A stretch of 12,572 nt of DNA from the NCBI GenBank assembly GCA_038211505.1, contig JBBQVO010000095.1, positions 1 to 12,572 on the forward strand. Direction: 5' to 3'. Positions 5,480-12,170 of the stretch are shown here, piece by piece; positions within the stretch are counted from its first letter, which is position 1; the number at the start of each line of letters is the position of its first letter. The position numbers were made by a program, and so were the translations under genes. The DNA comes from JBBQVO01 sp038211505 (GTDB lineage Bacteria > Chloroflexota > Dehalococcoidia > DSTF01 > JACRBR01). A model generated the notes under the pieces. The model saw only the letters and a program-made list of their open reading frames with translations, was not told the DNA's origin and searched no databases.

Positions 5480-7129
5480 ATGGCGGACGAGCCTGGGCAG
5501 AGGCCGCGCGACGACGACGCACGCACCGACCGTTCGGGCCTACGCGGCGCGTTTACGACGGTGTCGGGCCGACCGATCGCGCCCCTGTACGATGCCGGCG
5601 ATCTTGCCGCCATCAATGTCGACCGTGACATCGGCGAGCCCGGCACGTATCCGTTCACGCGCGGCATTCACAAGACGGGGTATCGCGGCAAGCCGTGGAC
5701 GATACGGCTGTTCAGCGGGTTCGGCAGCGTTGAGGAGACGAACCGTCGCTATCGTGACTTGCTGGCAGCCGGCAACAACGGGCTCTCGGTGGCGTTCGAT
5801 ATGCCGACGCTCATGGGCTACGACCACGACGACCCGTGGTCGCAGGGCGAGTTCGGCAGCGGCGGCGTCGCCGTCGATTCGCTCGCCGACGTCGAGATAC
5901 TCTTCCGCGATCTGCCGCTCGACAAGCTGACGACGTCGATGACGATCAACGGCCCCGCGCCCGTGCTGTACGCGATGTTCGTCGCGGCGGCGGAGAAGCG
6001 CGGCATCCCGCGCGCCGCGCTCTCCGGCACGCTGCAGAACGACATTCTCAAAGAGTTCATCTCGCAGAACGAGTTCATCTTCCCGCCGAAGGATTCGGTG
6101 CGGCTCGTCGTCGATACGATCGAGTTCGCATCGCGCGAGATGCCGAAGTGGAACCCGATCAGCGTCAGCGGCTACCACATCCGCGAGGCCGGAGCGACCG
6201 CCGCGCAGGAGCTGGCATTCACGCTGGCCAACGGCCTCGAGTACGTGCGCTGGGCGCTCGATCGCGGCATGGACATCGACGCCTTCGCGCCGCGCATCAG
6301 CTTCTTTTTCAACTGCCACAACGATCTCTTCGAGGAGATCGCGAAGTTTCGCGCCGCGCGGCGCATCTGGGCGCGCGCGATGCGCGAGCAGCTCGGCGCG
6401 AAGAATCCGCGATCGTGGCTGATGCGCTTCCACACGCACACCAGCGGCGTCTCGCTGACGAAGCAGCAGCCGGAAGTGAACCTCATCCGCGTCGCCATTC
6501 AGGCGCTCGCCGCCGTGCTCGGCGGCACGCAGTCGCTGCACACCGACGGCATGGATGAGGCGCTGGCGTTGCCGAGCGAGAAGGCTGCGACGCTGGCGCT
6601 CCGCACACAGCAGGTGATCCTCCACGAGAGCGGCGTCGTCAACACCGTCGACCCGCTCGGCGGCTCCTACTTCGTCGAGCGGCTGACGTCAGACATGGAG
6701 GCTGACGCGCTGCGCTATCTGGCGCAGATCGATGCGATGGGCGGCGTCATTCCGGCGATCGAGAGCGGCTTCTTCCACCGCGAGATCGTCGAAGCGTCGA
6801 CGCGCTTCCAGCGCGAAGTCGAAAGCGGCGAGCGCGTCATCGTCGGCGTCAACGCGTATCAGCAGGAAGGCCTCGACGACGTCCCCATCCTGAAGATGGA
6901 CATCGAAGGCCGCGCGCGCCACATGGCGCGCCTCCACGCCACGAAGACGGAACGTGATCAGAGCGCGTGGGCGTCAGCTCTCGCCCGCCTCGAGTCCGCA
7001 AGCACCGAACGTCGCGAGAATACCATGCCGTACATCATCGACGCAGTGAACGCCGGCGCCACCATCGGCGAGATCTGCGGCATGTGGCGCCGCGTCTTCG
7101 GCGAGTACCGGGAAGTTATGGCGGTGTAA
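5480..7129 (+). CDS. icmA: adenosylcobalamin-dependent acyl-CoA mutase large subunit, isobutyryl-CoA mutase-like
   Basis: A 549-residue catalytic subunit with the TIM-barrel domain of the methylmalonyl-CoA mutase family. It rearranges the carbon skeleton of an acyl-CoA by radical chemistry. It ends before the cobalamin-binding domain, so it needs a separate small B12-binding subunit, not seen here. Family blocks are clear: FSGFGSVEETN 78-88, GLSVAFD 101-107, SGTLQNDILKEF 182-193, SVSGYHIREAG 228-238 with the active-site H233, and DPLGGSYFVE 391-400. Substrate-selecting residues aligned without gaps to methylmalonyl-CoA mutase give F78 for Tyr89 and Q196 for Arg207, the pair known for isobutyryl-CoA mutase (Phe80/Gln198). 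A105 rather than Asp argues against 2-hydroxyisobutyryl-CoA mutase. The symbol is by similarity. No MeaB-type G-protein chaperone gene is visible. The nearby epimerase keeps a methylmalonyl-CoA role possible. Confidence 0.9.
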   Translation: MADEPGQRPRDDDARTDRSGLRGAFTTVSGRPIAPLYDAGDLAAINVDRDIGEPGTYPFTRGIHKTGYRGKPWTIRLFSGFGSVEETNRRYRDLLAAGNNGLSVAFDMPTLMGYDHDDPWSQGEFGSGGVAVDSLADVEILFRDLPLDKLTTSMTINGPAPVLYAMFVAAAEKRGIPRAALSGTLQNDILKEFISQNEFIFPPKDSVRLVVDTIEFASREMPKWNPISVSGYHIREAGATAAQELAFTLANGLEYVRWALDRGMDIDAFAPRISFFFNCHNDLFEEIAKFRAARRIWARAMREQLGAKNPRSWLMRFHTHTSGVSLTKQQPEVNLIRVAIQALAAVLGGTQSLHTDGMDEALALPSEKAATLALRTQQVILHESGVVNTVDPLGGSYFVERLTSDMEADALRYLAQIDAMGGVIPAIESGFFHREIVEASTRFQREVESGERVIVGVNAYQQEGLDDVPILKMDIEGRARHMARLHATKTERDQSAWASALARLESASTERRENTMPYIIDAVNAGATIGEICGMWRRVFGEYREVMAV

Positions 7130-7158
7130 CTGCGCTTTAGGTTGCCGCCGCGATTCCG

Positions 7159-7376
7159 GTAGGGGCGACCCGATGTGCCCGCCCGTTTCGTACGGCGACG
7201 ACGCCCGACGGCGCGTCGCATCCATTGCACGTGGGATGGCCGCCCTCGGCCGTCCATCCGGCGCAGCCGGATCGACGCGACTCACAGTTCGCGACTCCAC
7301 GACTGATCGCGTGCGACTCGCCCGCTGCCAGCGATAGCGACCTTCGAAACGGGCGGCCGCACGGGGCCGCCCCTAC
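7159..7376. repeat. 218-base element with 32-base imperfect terminal inverted repeats
   Basis: Arms at 7159-7190 (beginning GTAGGGGCGACC, ending GCCCGTTTCG) and 7345-7376 (ending GCCGCCCCTAC) pair at 27 of 32 positions by hand alignment. Between them lies a smaller hairpin (GGATGG 7234-7239 with CCATCC 7254-7259). There is no coding capacity of note and no transposase. It fills the gap between two convergent genes, the mutase and the P450. GTAGGGGCG-type ends are, from memory, common in dispersed palindromic elements of Chloroflexota and cyanobacteria. No target-site duplication is evident. It may be a MITE or REP-like element that also ends transcription from both sides. Confidence 0.55.
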
Positions 7377-7400
7377 AACGCATTTGCCCGCGCGCAGAGT

Positions 7401-8612
7401 TTAGGCCGGCACAGCCGCAAACGCCGGATCCGGCGTCAGCGTCACCGGCAGCTTCGCCGGACCGCCGGGGCGCAGGATCTCGGATGCGGCGCCTTCTTCG
7501 ATGTGCAGCGCCGTGATGCGCGGCAGCAGCGCCTCGATGGCGATGTTGCCTTCAATACGGGCGAGCGGGCCGCCGAGGCAGTAGTGGATGCCCATCCCGA
7601 AGCCGATGTGGCGGTTCGGCGCGCGGTCGGCGACGAACTCCTCGGCGCGATCGAACGCCGTCTCATCGTGATTCGCTGACGCAAGCAGCACGAGAATGCG
7701 GTTGTTGTTCGGAATCGTCACGCCGGCGACCTCTACGTCGCGCGTGCTGCGGCGGATCGTCGCCGGGAACGGCGGGTAGTAGCGCAGCGTCTCCTCGATG
7801 AACGTCGGAATCAAAGCAGGGTTGGCTTTCACCTGCTCAAGCACGCCCGGAAACTCCGATAGCACCCGCGCGGCGTTGACGAGCAACCCCGTCGTCGTCT
7901 CGTTGCCGGCGACGAGCAGCACGCGGCAGACGACGAGCAGATCTTCGGTGCTGAGCCGCTCGCCGTTGTCGCCGACGGCGTGCACAAGTTCGCTGAGCAG
8001 ATTGTCCTCCGGATGCCGACGCAGTTCGTTGAGGCGCTCGCCGAAGTACGCGTCGAACTCTATGTTGATGTCGGCGAGGATCGTGTCGTCTTCGGTGATC
8101 AGCGACGTGCCGACGTTCTCGATGATCGCGTCGGACCAACGCTTGAACGTCGCCATGTCGCCGCCCTGCACGCCGAGCATGCCGGCGATCACCATCACCG
8201 GTAGCGGATACGCGATGCCGGCGACGAAGTCGGTGCTGCCCGCGGCCACCATGCCGTCGATGAAACGCTCGCAGTTCTCGCGGATTGTCTCACGCTGCAA
8301 CTCGATCATGCGCGGCGTAAAGGCCTTCGTCAGCAGGCCGCGCATCCGCGTGTGCACCGGCGCGTCGTCGAAGAGGATCGTCGGCGGCCGCGACTCGCCG
8401 CGCATCGAGCGTGAGTCGACCATCGACGAGAACGTCTCGGGATCGCGGAGGATGCGCAGCGCGTCCTCATAGCGCGCGACCGCCCAGAACCCCATGCCGC
8501 CCGGCAACTCCATGACCGGCGCCGACTTCCGCAGCCCGGCGAACATCGGGAAGGGATCGCCGGAGGCGAAGAGGTTGTCGAAGAATCCTGCCTGTGGCGC
8601 CTCCTGAACCAT
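7401..8612 (-). CDS. cytochrome P450, soluble bacterial type
   Basis: A 403-residue haem-thiolate monooxygenase, full length for soluble bacterial P450s. All signature elements are present: I-helix AGNETT at 235-240 (oxygen activation), K-helix E274-x-x-R277, and the haem-binding FGMGIHYCLG around C345. There is no membrane anchor or fused reductase, so it should take electrons from a ferredoxin and ferredoxin reductase, neither of which lies in the window. The substrate cannot be told from sequence. The start is the ATG at 8612, with GGAGG 6 bases upstream (plus-strand CCTCC 8619-8623). The leader is long, about 90 bases, from a promoter with a dyad over its -10 region, which suggests repressor-controlled, inducible expression. 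It is convergent with the mutase gene and divergent from the NHL-repeat gene. Confidence 0.95.
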   Translation of the reverse strand: MVQEAPQAGFFDNLFASGDPFPMFAGLRKSAPVMELPGGMGFWAVARYEDALRILRDPETFSSMVDSRSMRGESRPPTILFDDAPVHTRMRGLLTKAFTPRMIELQRETIRENCERFIDGMVAAGSTDFVAGIAYPLPVMVIAGMLGVQGGDMATFKRWSDAIIENVGTSLITEDDTILADINIEFDAYFGERLNELRRHPEDNLLSELVHAVGDNGERLSTEDLLVVCRVLLVAGNETTTGLLVNAARVLSEFPGVLEQVKANPALIPTFIEETLRYYPPFPATIRRSTRDVEVAGVTIPNNNRILVLLASANHDETAFDRAEEFVADRAPNRHIGFGMGIHYCLGGPLARIEGNIAIEALLPRITALHIEEGAASEILRPGGPAKLPVTLTPDPAFAAVPA

Positions 8613-8690
8613 CGTAGGCCTCCGTGGGGCGTTCGTCGTCGGTCGTGGCGTCGGCGCGGCCGGCCGTCACGACCTGCTTCGTGTCCGAGA

Positions 8691-8715
8691 ATTATTTCGC
8701 CTGAGGCAAAATAAC
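8691..8715. promoter_or_regulatory. operator-like dyad over the P450 promoter
   Basis: Arms ATTATTTCGCC (8691-8701) and GGCAAAATAAC (8705-8715) pair at 9 of 11 positions around a TGA centre. The dyad covers the -10 box and expected start of P450 transcription and is AT-rich in a GC-rich setting. This is the geometry of a TetR- or GntR-type repressor site; no regulator gene is in the window. Confidence 0.5.
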
Positions 8716-8737
8716 CGTAACGGCGTGACGGTGTCAA
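8708..8737 (-). promoter_or_regulatory. promoter of the P450 gene
   Basis: On the minus strand, a perfect TTGACA (8737-8732) is followed after 18 bases by TATTTT (8713-8708, 4 of 6). Transcription would start near 8700, about 88 bases before the start codon. Confidence 0.55.
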
Positions 8738-8854
8738 CAGTAGGCGTTCGAATGCCGCGAGTCTTCTTTCATCGAGTTCTCGGTTGGACGCCGACCCCCT
8801 CTTCCGCGAGCAGGGCGATCCGGTCAATGCTGACGGAATAGACTTAAGATGCTC

Positions 8855-8882
8855 TTGACAGCGGCCGAAACCGTGATAGCGT
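8855..8882 (+). promoter_or_regulatory. candidate promoter of the NHL/RTX gene
   Basis: A perfect TTGACA (8855-8860) is followed after 16 bases by TAGCGT (8877-8882, 3 of 6), which is preceded by an extended -10 TG (8874-8875). The leader would be about 90 bases. Confidence 0.4.
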
Positions 8883-8888
8883 AGGACT

Positions 8889-8902
8889 CACTCCTAGGTG
8901 TG
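8889..8902. promoter_or_regulatory. near-perfect palindrome near the NHL-gene transcription start
   Basis: CACTCCTAGGTGTG matches its own reverse complement at 12 of 14 positions. It sits just after the candidate -10 box, where a repressor could act. Confidence 0.25.
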
Positions 8903-8978
8903 GAATCGCGCGTCGCGGGCAATTGACGCCGGCTGACGCGCCTGCGGGATTCAGTCTCGTTCAGGAAGAGGACGTCCG

Positions 8979-11855
8979 ATGAGAACTGGCATGATCTTTG
9001 CAGCGATCGTGATTGCGGCACTGGGTTGTGCCGTGTTTCTTCGGGAGGGGCCACCGTCGGCGCAGGCGGCGCCCGGCGACCCGACCGCGGACGCCGAGTA
9101 CGGGCAGGCGGCGAGCTTCACGTCGAACGCCTGCAACAACGGCGGGCTGAGCGCGAGCAGCATCTGCACGCCCGACGGCATCTACATCGACGCGGCCGGG
9201 CGGATGTACATCGCCGACAAGGACAACAATCGGGTGCTGATGTACCCGAACACGGCGAACAACGTCGCCGCGACGAAAGTCTTCGGGCAGAACAACGTCT
9301 TCAACGTCAACGCCTGCAACAACGGCGGTATCAGCAAGACGTCGCTCTGTCACCCGACGCGCGTCACCGGCGACGCCGCCGGCAACGTCTGGATCTCCGA
9401 CAGCGACGAGAATCGCGTGCTGGAGTACGACGATCCGAACGGAAGCTGTGGCACCTGCGGCGACACGATCGCCGATCGCGTCTTCGGCCAGCTCGGGAGC
9501 TTCGCCACGGGCGTGCTTAACAACGGCGGCGTCTCCGCCGATAGCCTGAACTATCCGGACGGCATCGCGATCGACGGCTTCGGCAATCTGTACGTATCGG
9601 ACCGGCTGAACGCCCGCGTGCTGGAGTTCAACGCGCCGCTCGGCAGCTGCGGATCGTGCGACACGACCGCGGACATCGTGTTCGGACAGGGCGGAAGCTT
9701 CACGTCGAACACGAAGAACCTCGGCGGTATCAGCGCGAACAGCCTCGACTACACGCTGGGGCTGAACGTCGACGCTTCGAACAACCTCTTCGTCGCGGAC
9801 GAGCAGAACAACCGCGTGCTCGAGTACGACACGCCCGTCGGATCCTGCGGCACCTGCGACACGACGGCGGACTTCGTATTCGGGCAGCTGGGCAGCTTCG
9901 TGACGAACTTCGCCAACAACAACGCGGGGACGAGCGCGACGGCGCTCTTCGTGCCCACAGACGTGCTCGTCGATACCGCCGGCAACGTCTTCATCTCGGA
10001 AACCGGCAACGAGCGAGTGACGGTGTACTACCAGCCATTCAGCACAGACACGATCGCCGATGTCGTGTTCGGCCAGGGCGGGAGTTTCACCGCGTCGGGC
10101 AACAACAGCATCGGGCTGAATGCCGACAGTCAGGCCGATCCGTGGGATCTGGCGTTCGACAAGGACTGCAACCTGTACGTCGCCGACTACGGCAACAACC
10201 GCGGCGTGGAGTACGACGCCCCGCCGCCGAACTGCAAGATTCCGCCGCCGCCGACCGCCACGCCGACTCTCTGCCCGACGACATTCTGCACAGCGACACC
10301 AACGGCAACCGACACATCGACACCGAGCGCCACGCCGACGTGCTTCGTGACCGCGACGGGACTCTGTTCCACGCCAACGCCGTGCGTCGCGCCGCCCGGA
10401 TGCGCATCGGCGACGCCGACACCGACCGACACCGCGACGGCGACAGCGACGTGCGTTGCGAGCGGAGGCGTGCCGTGCGCATCGGTGACGCCGTCGCCGA
10501 CCTGCACCGCGAGCGTGGGATCGACGTGCGCGACACCGACGCCCACCGATTCAGCGACGCCGACCGACACAGCGACCGCGACGCCGTGCGTACCGGCCGG
10601 AGGCGTGCCGTGCGCATCGGCAACGCCGTCGCCGACGAACACCGTGACAGCCGTACCGACGTCGACGGACACACCGACGGCGACGGCGACGTGCAACGCA
10701 AGTTCCGGCGCCATCTGCGGATCGCCGACGGCAACGCCGACCTGCAACGCGTCGGCGTCGCCGCCGTTCTGTGCGACAGCGACGCCGACGGACACGCCCA
10801 CGGCGACACCGACGTGCAATCCCAGCACGGCCGGAGTGATCTGCGGCTCCGTGACGCCGACTGCGAGTGCGACCGACACGCCGACCTCGACGAGCACATC
10901 GACACCGTCGCCTACGGCCGTGCCAACATCGACCAATACGCCCACGAGCACGGCGACACAAACGGCCACGGCGACGAGCACCGACACACCGACGGCGTCG
11001 CCGACATGCAACGCGAGCTCCGGCGCGATCTGCGGATCGCCGACGGCAACGCCGACCTGCAACGCATCGGCATCGCCGCCGATCTGTGCGACGGCAACAC
11101 CGACGGACACGCCGACGGCGACACCGACATGCAATCCGAGCACAGCCGGAGTGATCTGCGGATCCGTAACGCCCACAGCGACACCGACATGCGGCCCACC
11201 GCCGGCGCTCTGCGGGACAGCCACGCCGACGCCGACGAGCACCGCGACTGCCGTTGCTACGTCGACGAACACGCCGACGCCGACGCCGACGGCGGTGCCG
11301 ACATCGACGAACACGCCGACGCCAACATTCACATCGACGGCGACTGCCACGCGGACGCCGACGCCCACGCGCACCGCCACGCCCACGCGTACGCCGACGC
11401 CGACCCGGACTCCAACACCGACCCGCACGCCAACGGCGACGCGTACGCCGACCGCGACGAGCACGCGCACGCCGACGGCCACAAGCACGCCGACGCTCAC
11501 GCCAACGCCGCCGGTGCTGACGTGCGGTGGCTTCGCCGTCACGATCTTCGGCACCAACGGCCCTGACATCATCGTCGGGACGGCCGGTAACGATGTGATC
11601 GCCGGACTCGGAGGGAATGACACGATCACCGGCGGCGGCGGCAACGACATCATCTGCGGCGGCCCGGGCAACGACGTGATCTCCGGCAACGCCGGCAACG
11701 ACCGGCTGTTCGGCGATCAGGGCGTCGACATCATCTACGGCGGCGGAGGCTTCGATGCCATCGACGGCGGTCCGGGCGTCGACTTCTGCGACGGCGGCCC
11801 GCCTGCGTTCGGTGATACGGCGGTCAACTGCACGTTCGTGGTGAACGTGCCGTAG
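8979..11855 (+). CDS. secreted NHL-propeller protein with Thr/Pro-rich stalk and RTX-like repeats
   Basis: A 958-residue predicted exported protein. A signal peptide (about 1-30) has a hydrophobic core and ends AQA-A; C17 is a poor lipobox fit. Residues about 41-412 hold six NHL-type blades of 60-66 residues, each opening with a YGQ/VFGQ-x2-[SV]F phrase and ending in a [DN]xxNxRVxxY-like strand, which predicts a six-bladed beta-propeller. Residues about 422-847 are a Thr/Pro/Ala/Ser-rich stalk with 13 C-x(4-8)-C pairs. Residues 858-938 are nine uninterrupted RTX-like nonapeptides (G-x-x-G-x-D-x-x-x), expected to bind calcium. The likely site is outside the cell or at the surface. NHL propellers usually bind ligands or proteins; no catalytic residues are evident. 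The start is the ATG at 8979 with GAGG 7 bases upstream. No secretion transporter lies nearby. Confidence 0.9.
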   Translation: MRTGMIFAAIVIAALGCAVFLREGPPSAQAAPGDPTADAEYGQAASFTSNACNNGGLSASSICTPDGIYIDAAGRMYIADKDNNRVLMYPNTANNVAATKVFGQNNVFNVNACNNGGISKTSLCHPTRVTGDAAGNVWISDSDENRVLEYDDPNGSCGTCGDTIADRVFGQLGSFATGVLNNGGVSADSLNYPDGIAIDGFGNLYVSDRLNARVLEFNAPLGSCGSCDTTADIVFGQGGSFTSNTKNLGGISANSLDYTLGLNVDASNNLFVADEQNNRVLEYDTPVGSCGTCDTTADFVFGQLGSFVTNFANNNAGTSATALFVPTDVLVDTAGNVFISETGNERVTVYYQPFSTDTIADVVFGQGGSFTASGNNSIGLNADSQADPWDLAFDKDCNLYVADYGNNRGVEYDAPPPNCKIPPPPTATPTLCPTTFCTATPTATDTSTPSATPTCFVTATGLCSTPTPCVAPPGCASATPTPTDTATATATCVASGGVPCASVTPSPTCTASVGSTCATPTPTDSATPTDTATATPCVPAGGVPCASATPSPTNTVTAVPTSTDTPTATATCNASSGAICGSPTATPTCNASASPPFCATATPTDTPTATPTCNPSTAGVICGSVTPTASATDTPTSTSTSTPSPTAVPTSTNTPTSTATQTATATSTDTPTASPTCNASSGAICGSPTATPTCNASASPPICATATPTDTPTATPTCNPSTAGVICGSVTPTATPTCGPPPALCGTATPTPTSTATAVATSTNTPTPTPTAVPTSTNTPTPTFTSTATATRTPTPTRTATPTRTPTPTRTPTPTRTPTATRTPTATSTRTPTATSTPTLTPTPPVLTCGGFAVTIFGTNGPDIIVGTAGNDVIAGLGGNDTITGGGGNDIICGGPGNDVISGNAGNDRLFGDQGVDIIYGGGGFDAIDGGPGVDFCDGGPPAFGDTAVNCTFVVNVP
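10692..10861 (+). repeat. 170-base direct repeat, copy 1
   Basis: This matches 11007-11176 without gaps: 154 of 170 identical by hand count. The offset of 315 bases is exactly 105 codons. It encodes three of the paired-cysteine units of the stalk. Confidence 0.9.
11007..11176 (+). repeat. 170-base direct repeat, copy 2
   Basis: In-frame second copy of 10692-10861. Most differences are silent or conservative, so the protein units are almost unchanged, including both CNASSGAIC and both CNPSTAGVIC units. Confidence 0.9.
11550..11792 (+). repeat. nine RTX-like nonapeptide repeats
   Basis: 27-base units encode nine consecutive nonapeptides such as GTAGNDVIA, GLGGNDTIT and GGPGNDVIS (residues 858-938). 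Each has Gly at positions 1 and 4 and Asp at 6, as in the calcium-binding parallel beta-roll of RTX proteins. Confidence 0.88.
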
Positions 11856-11956
11856 CGCGAGATCGCTTGGGCCGTGGCGAACCCTGACCGACGGGGAGCC
11901 CACAACGATCACAACCGCAGGAATGCCCGGATGGAGGCTCTACGAACCGAACACCA

Positions 11957-11972
11957 GCGCGCTTGGGCGCGC
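11957..11972. terminator. GC-only stem-loop after the NHL/RTX gene
   Basis: GCGCGC-TTGG-GCGCGC forms a perfect 6-bp stem about 100 bases after the stop codon. There is no T-run, so an intrinsic terminator is only a possibility. Confidence 0.25.
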
Positions 11973-12083
11973 AGAATGTGTTGCGTCTCGTGTCGCCCGG
12001 TCCGGAACCGATCCGTCCTGGGTCTCTCGGCTGGCGTTCCTTCGCTCCTACGTGCGCGCGGATGCTGAATCGCGCACCATGAG

Positions 12084-12108
12084 TGCGACGCGTTTGGCAT
12101 GCGTCGCA
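12084..12108. repeat. 8-bp stem-loop upstream of the flavin-reductase gene
   Basis: TGCGACGC (12084-12091) pairs perfectly with GCGTCGCA (12101-12108) across a 9-base loop. It lies 63 bases before the next start codon. It could be a weak terminator or an operator; there is no T-run. Confidence 0.3.
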
Positions 12109-12170
12109 GGATGCGTCACGCCGGTGGCGCCATGAACGTAGGCCGTGGCCGTGTATCAGTGAGGGTGGTG

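Larger units (their letters stand above)
8613..8978. other. 366-base divergent intergenic region
   Basis: This separates the P450 and NHL-protein genes. It holds the P450 ribosome site (8619-8623), its operator-like dyad and promoter (8691-8737), the NHL-gene promoter (8855-8882), a 14-base palindrome (8889-8902) and the NHL-gene ribosome site (GAGG 8968-8971). No credible gene is seen in it. Confidence 0.6.
10242..11519 (+). repeat. low-complexity Thr/Pro-coding tract
   Basis: About 1.28 kb of near-periodic CCGACN/ACGCCG-type sequence encodes the Thr/Pro stalk. Its three- and six-base rhythm opens long spurious frames on both strands. Nested in it are a 135-base-offset duplication (GGAGGCG phrases at 10464 and 10599) and the 315-base-offset duplication listed separately. 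Confidence 0.85.
11856..12170. other. 315-base stretch without a credible gene
   Basis: This lies between the NHL/RTX gene and the flavin-reductase gene. It contains two stem-loops (listed separately) and no good sigma-70 promoter pair. Short frames exist (for example 11923-12135) but lack a ribosome site or recognisable protein character. Confidence 0.5.

Noticed and set aside
5540..6625. 361-codon minus-strand frame opposite the mutase gene
   Set aside because: Arg/Ala/Val-rich antisense frame typical of high-GC DNA; the plus strand encodes a clearly conserved enzyme over the same bases.
5480..7129. Reading as 2-hydroxyisobutyryl-CoA mutase
   Set aside because: That enzyme has Ile and Asp at the positions where this protein has F78 and A105.
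8979..9078. Lipoprotein signal at C17
   Set aside because: The residues before the Cys (A-L-G) fit the lipobox poorly, and an AQA-A signal peptidase I site follows; kept only as a weak alternative.
10242..11520. Direct repeats that might suggest a CRISPR array
   Set aside because: The repeats are in-frame, of variable length, lack uniform spacers and lie inside a continuous coding sequence; no cas gene is present.
9656..11566. 636-codon plus-strand frame in another phase of the NHL gene
   Set aside because: Rich in Arg/His/Asp with no recognisable fold; it results from high GC and repeat periodicity over the real gene.
10187..11698. 503-codon minus-strand frame full of Val/Gly repeats
   Set aside because: It is the mirror of the Thr/Pro-coding repeat tract. 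The plus-strand frame has a signal peptide, propeller blades and RTX repeats in one continuous chain, and the mirror frame lacks a ribosome site and any domain.
10551..11912. 453-codon minus-strand Arg-rich frame
   Set aside because: Low-complexity shadow of the stalk-coding repeats.
11923..12135. 70-codon plus-strand frame in the gap before the flavin-reductase gene
   Set aside because: No ribosome site, no domain character, and overlapping frames of similar length exist in other phases.
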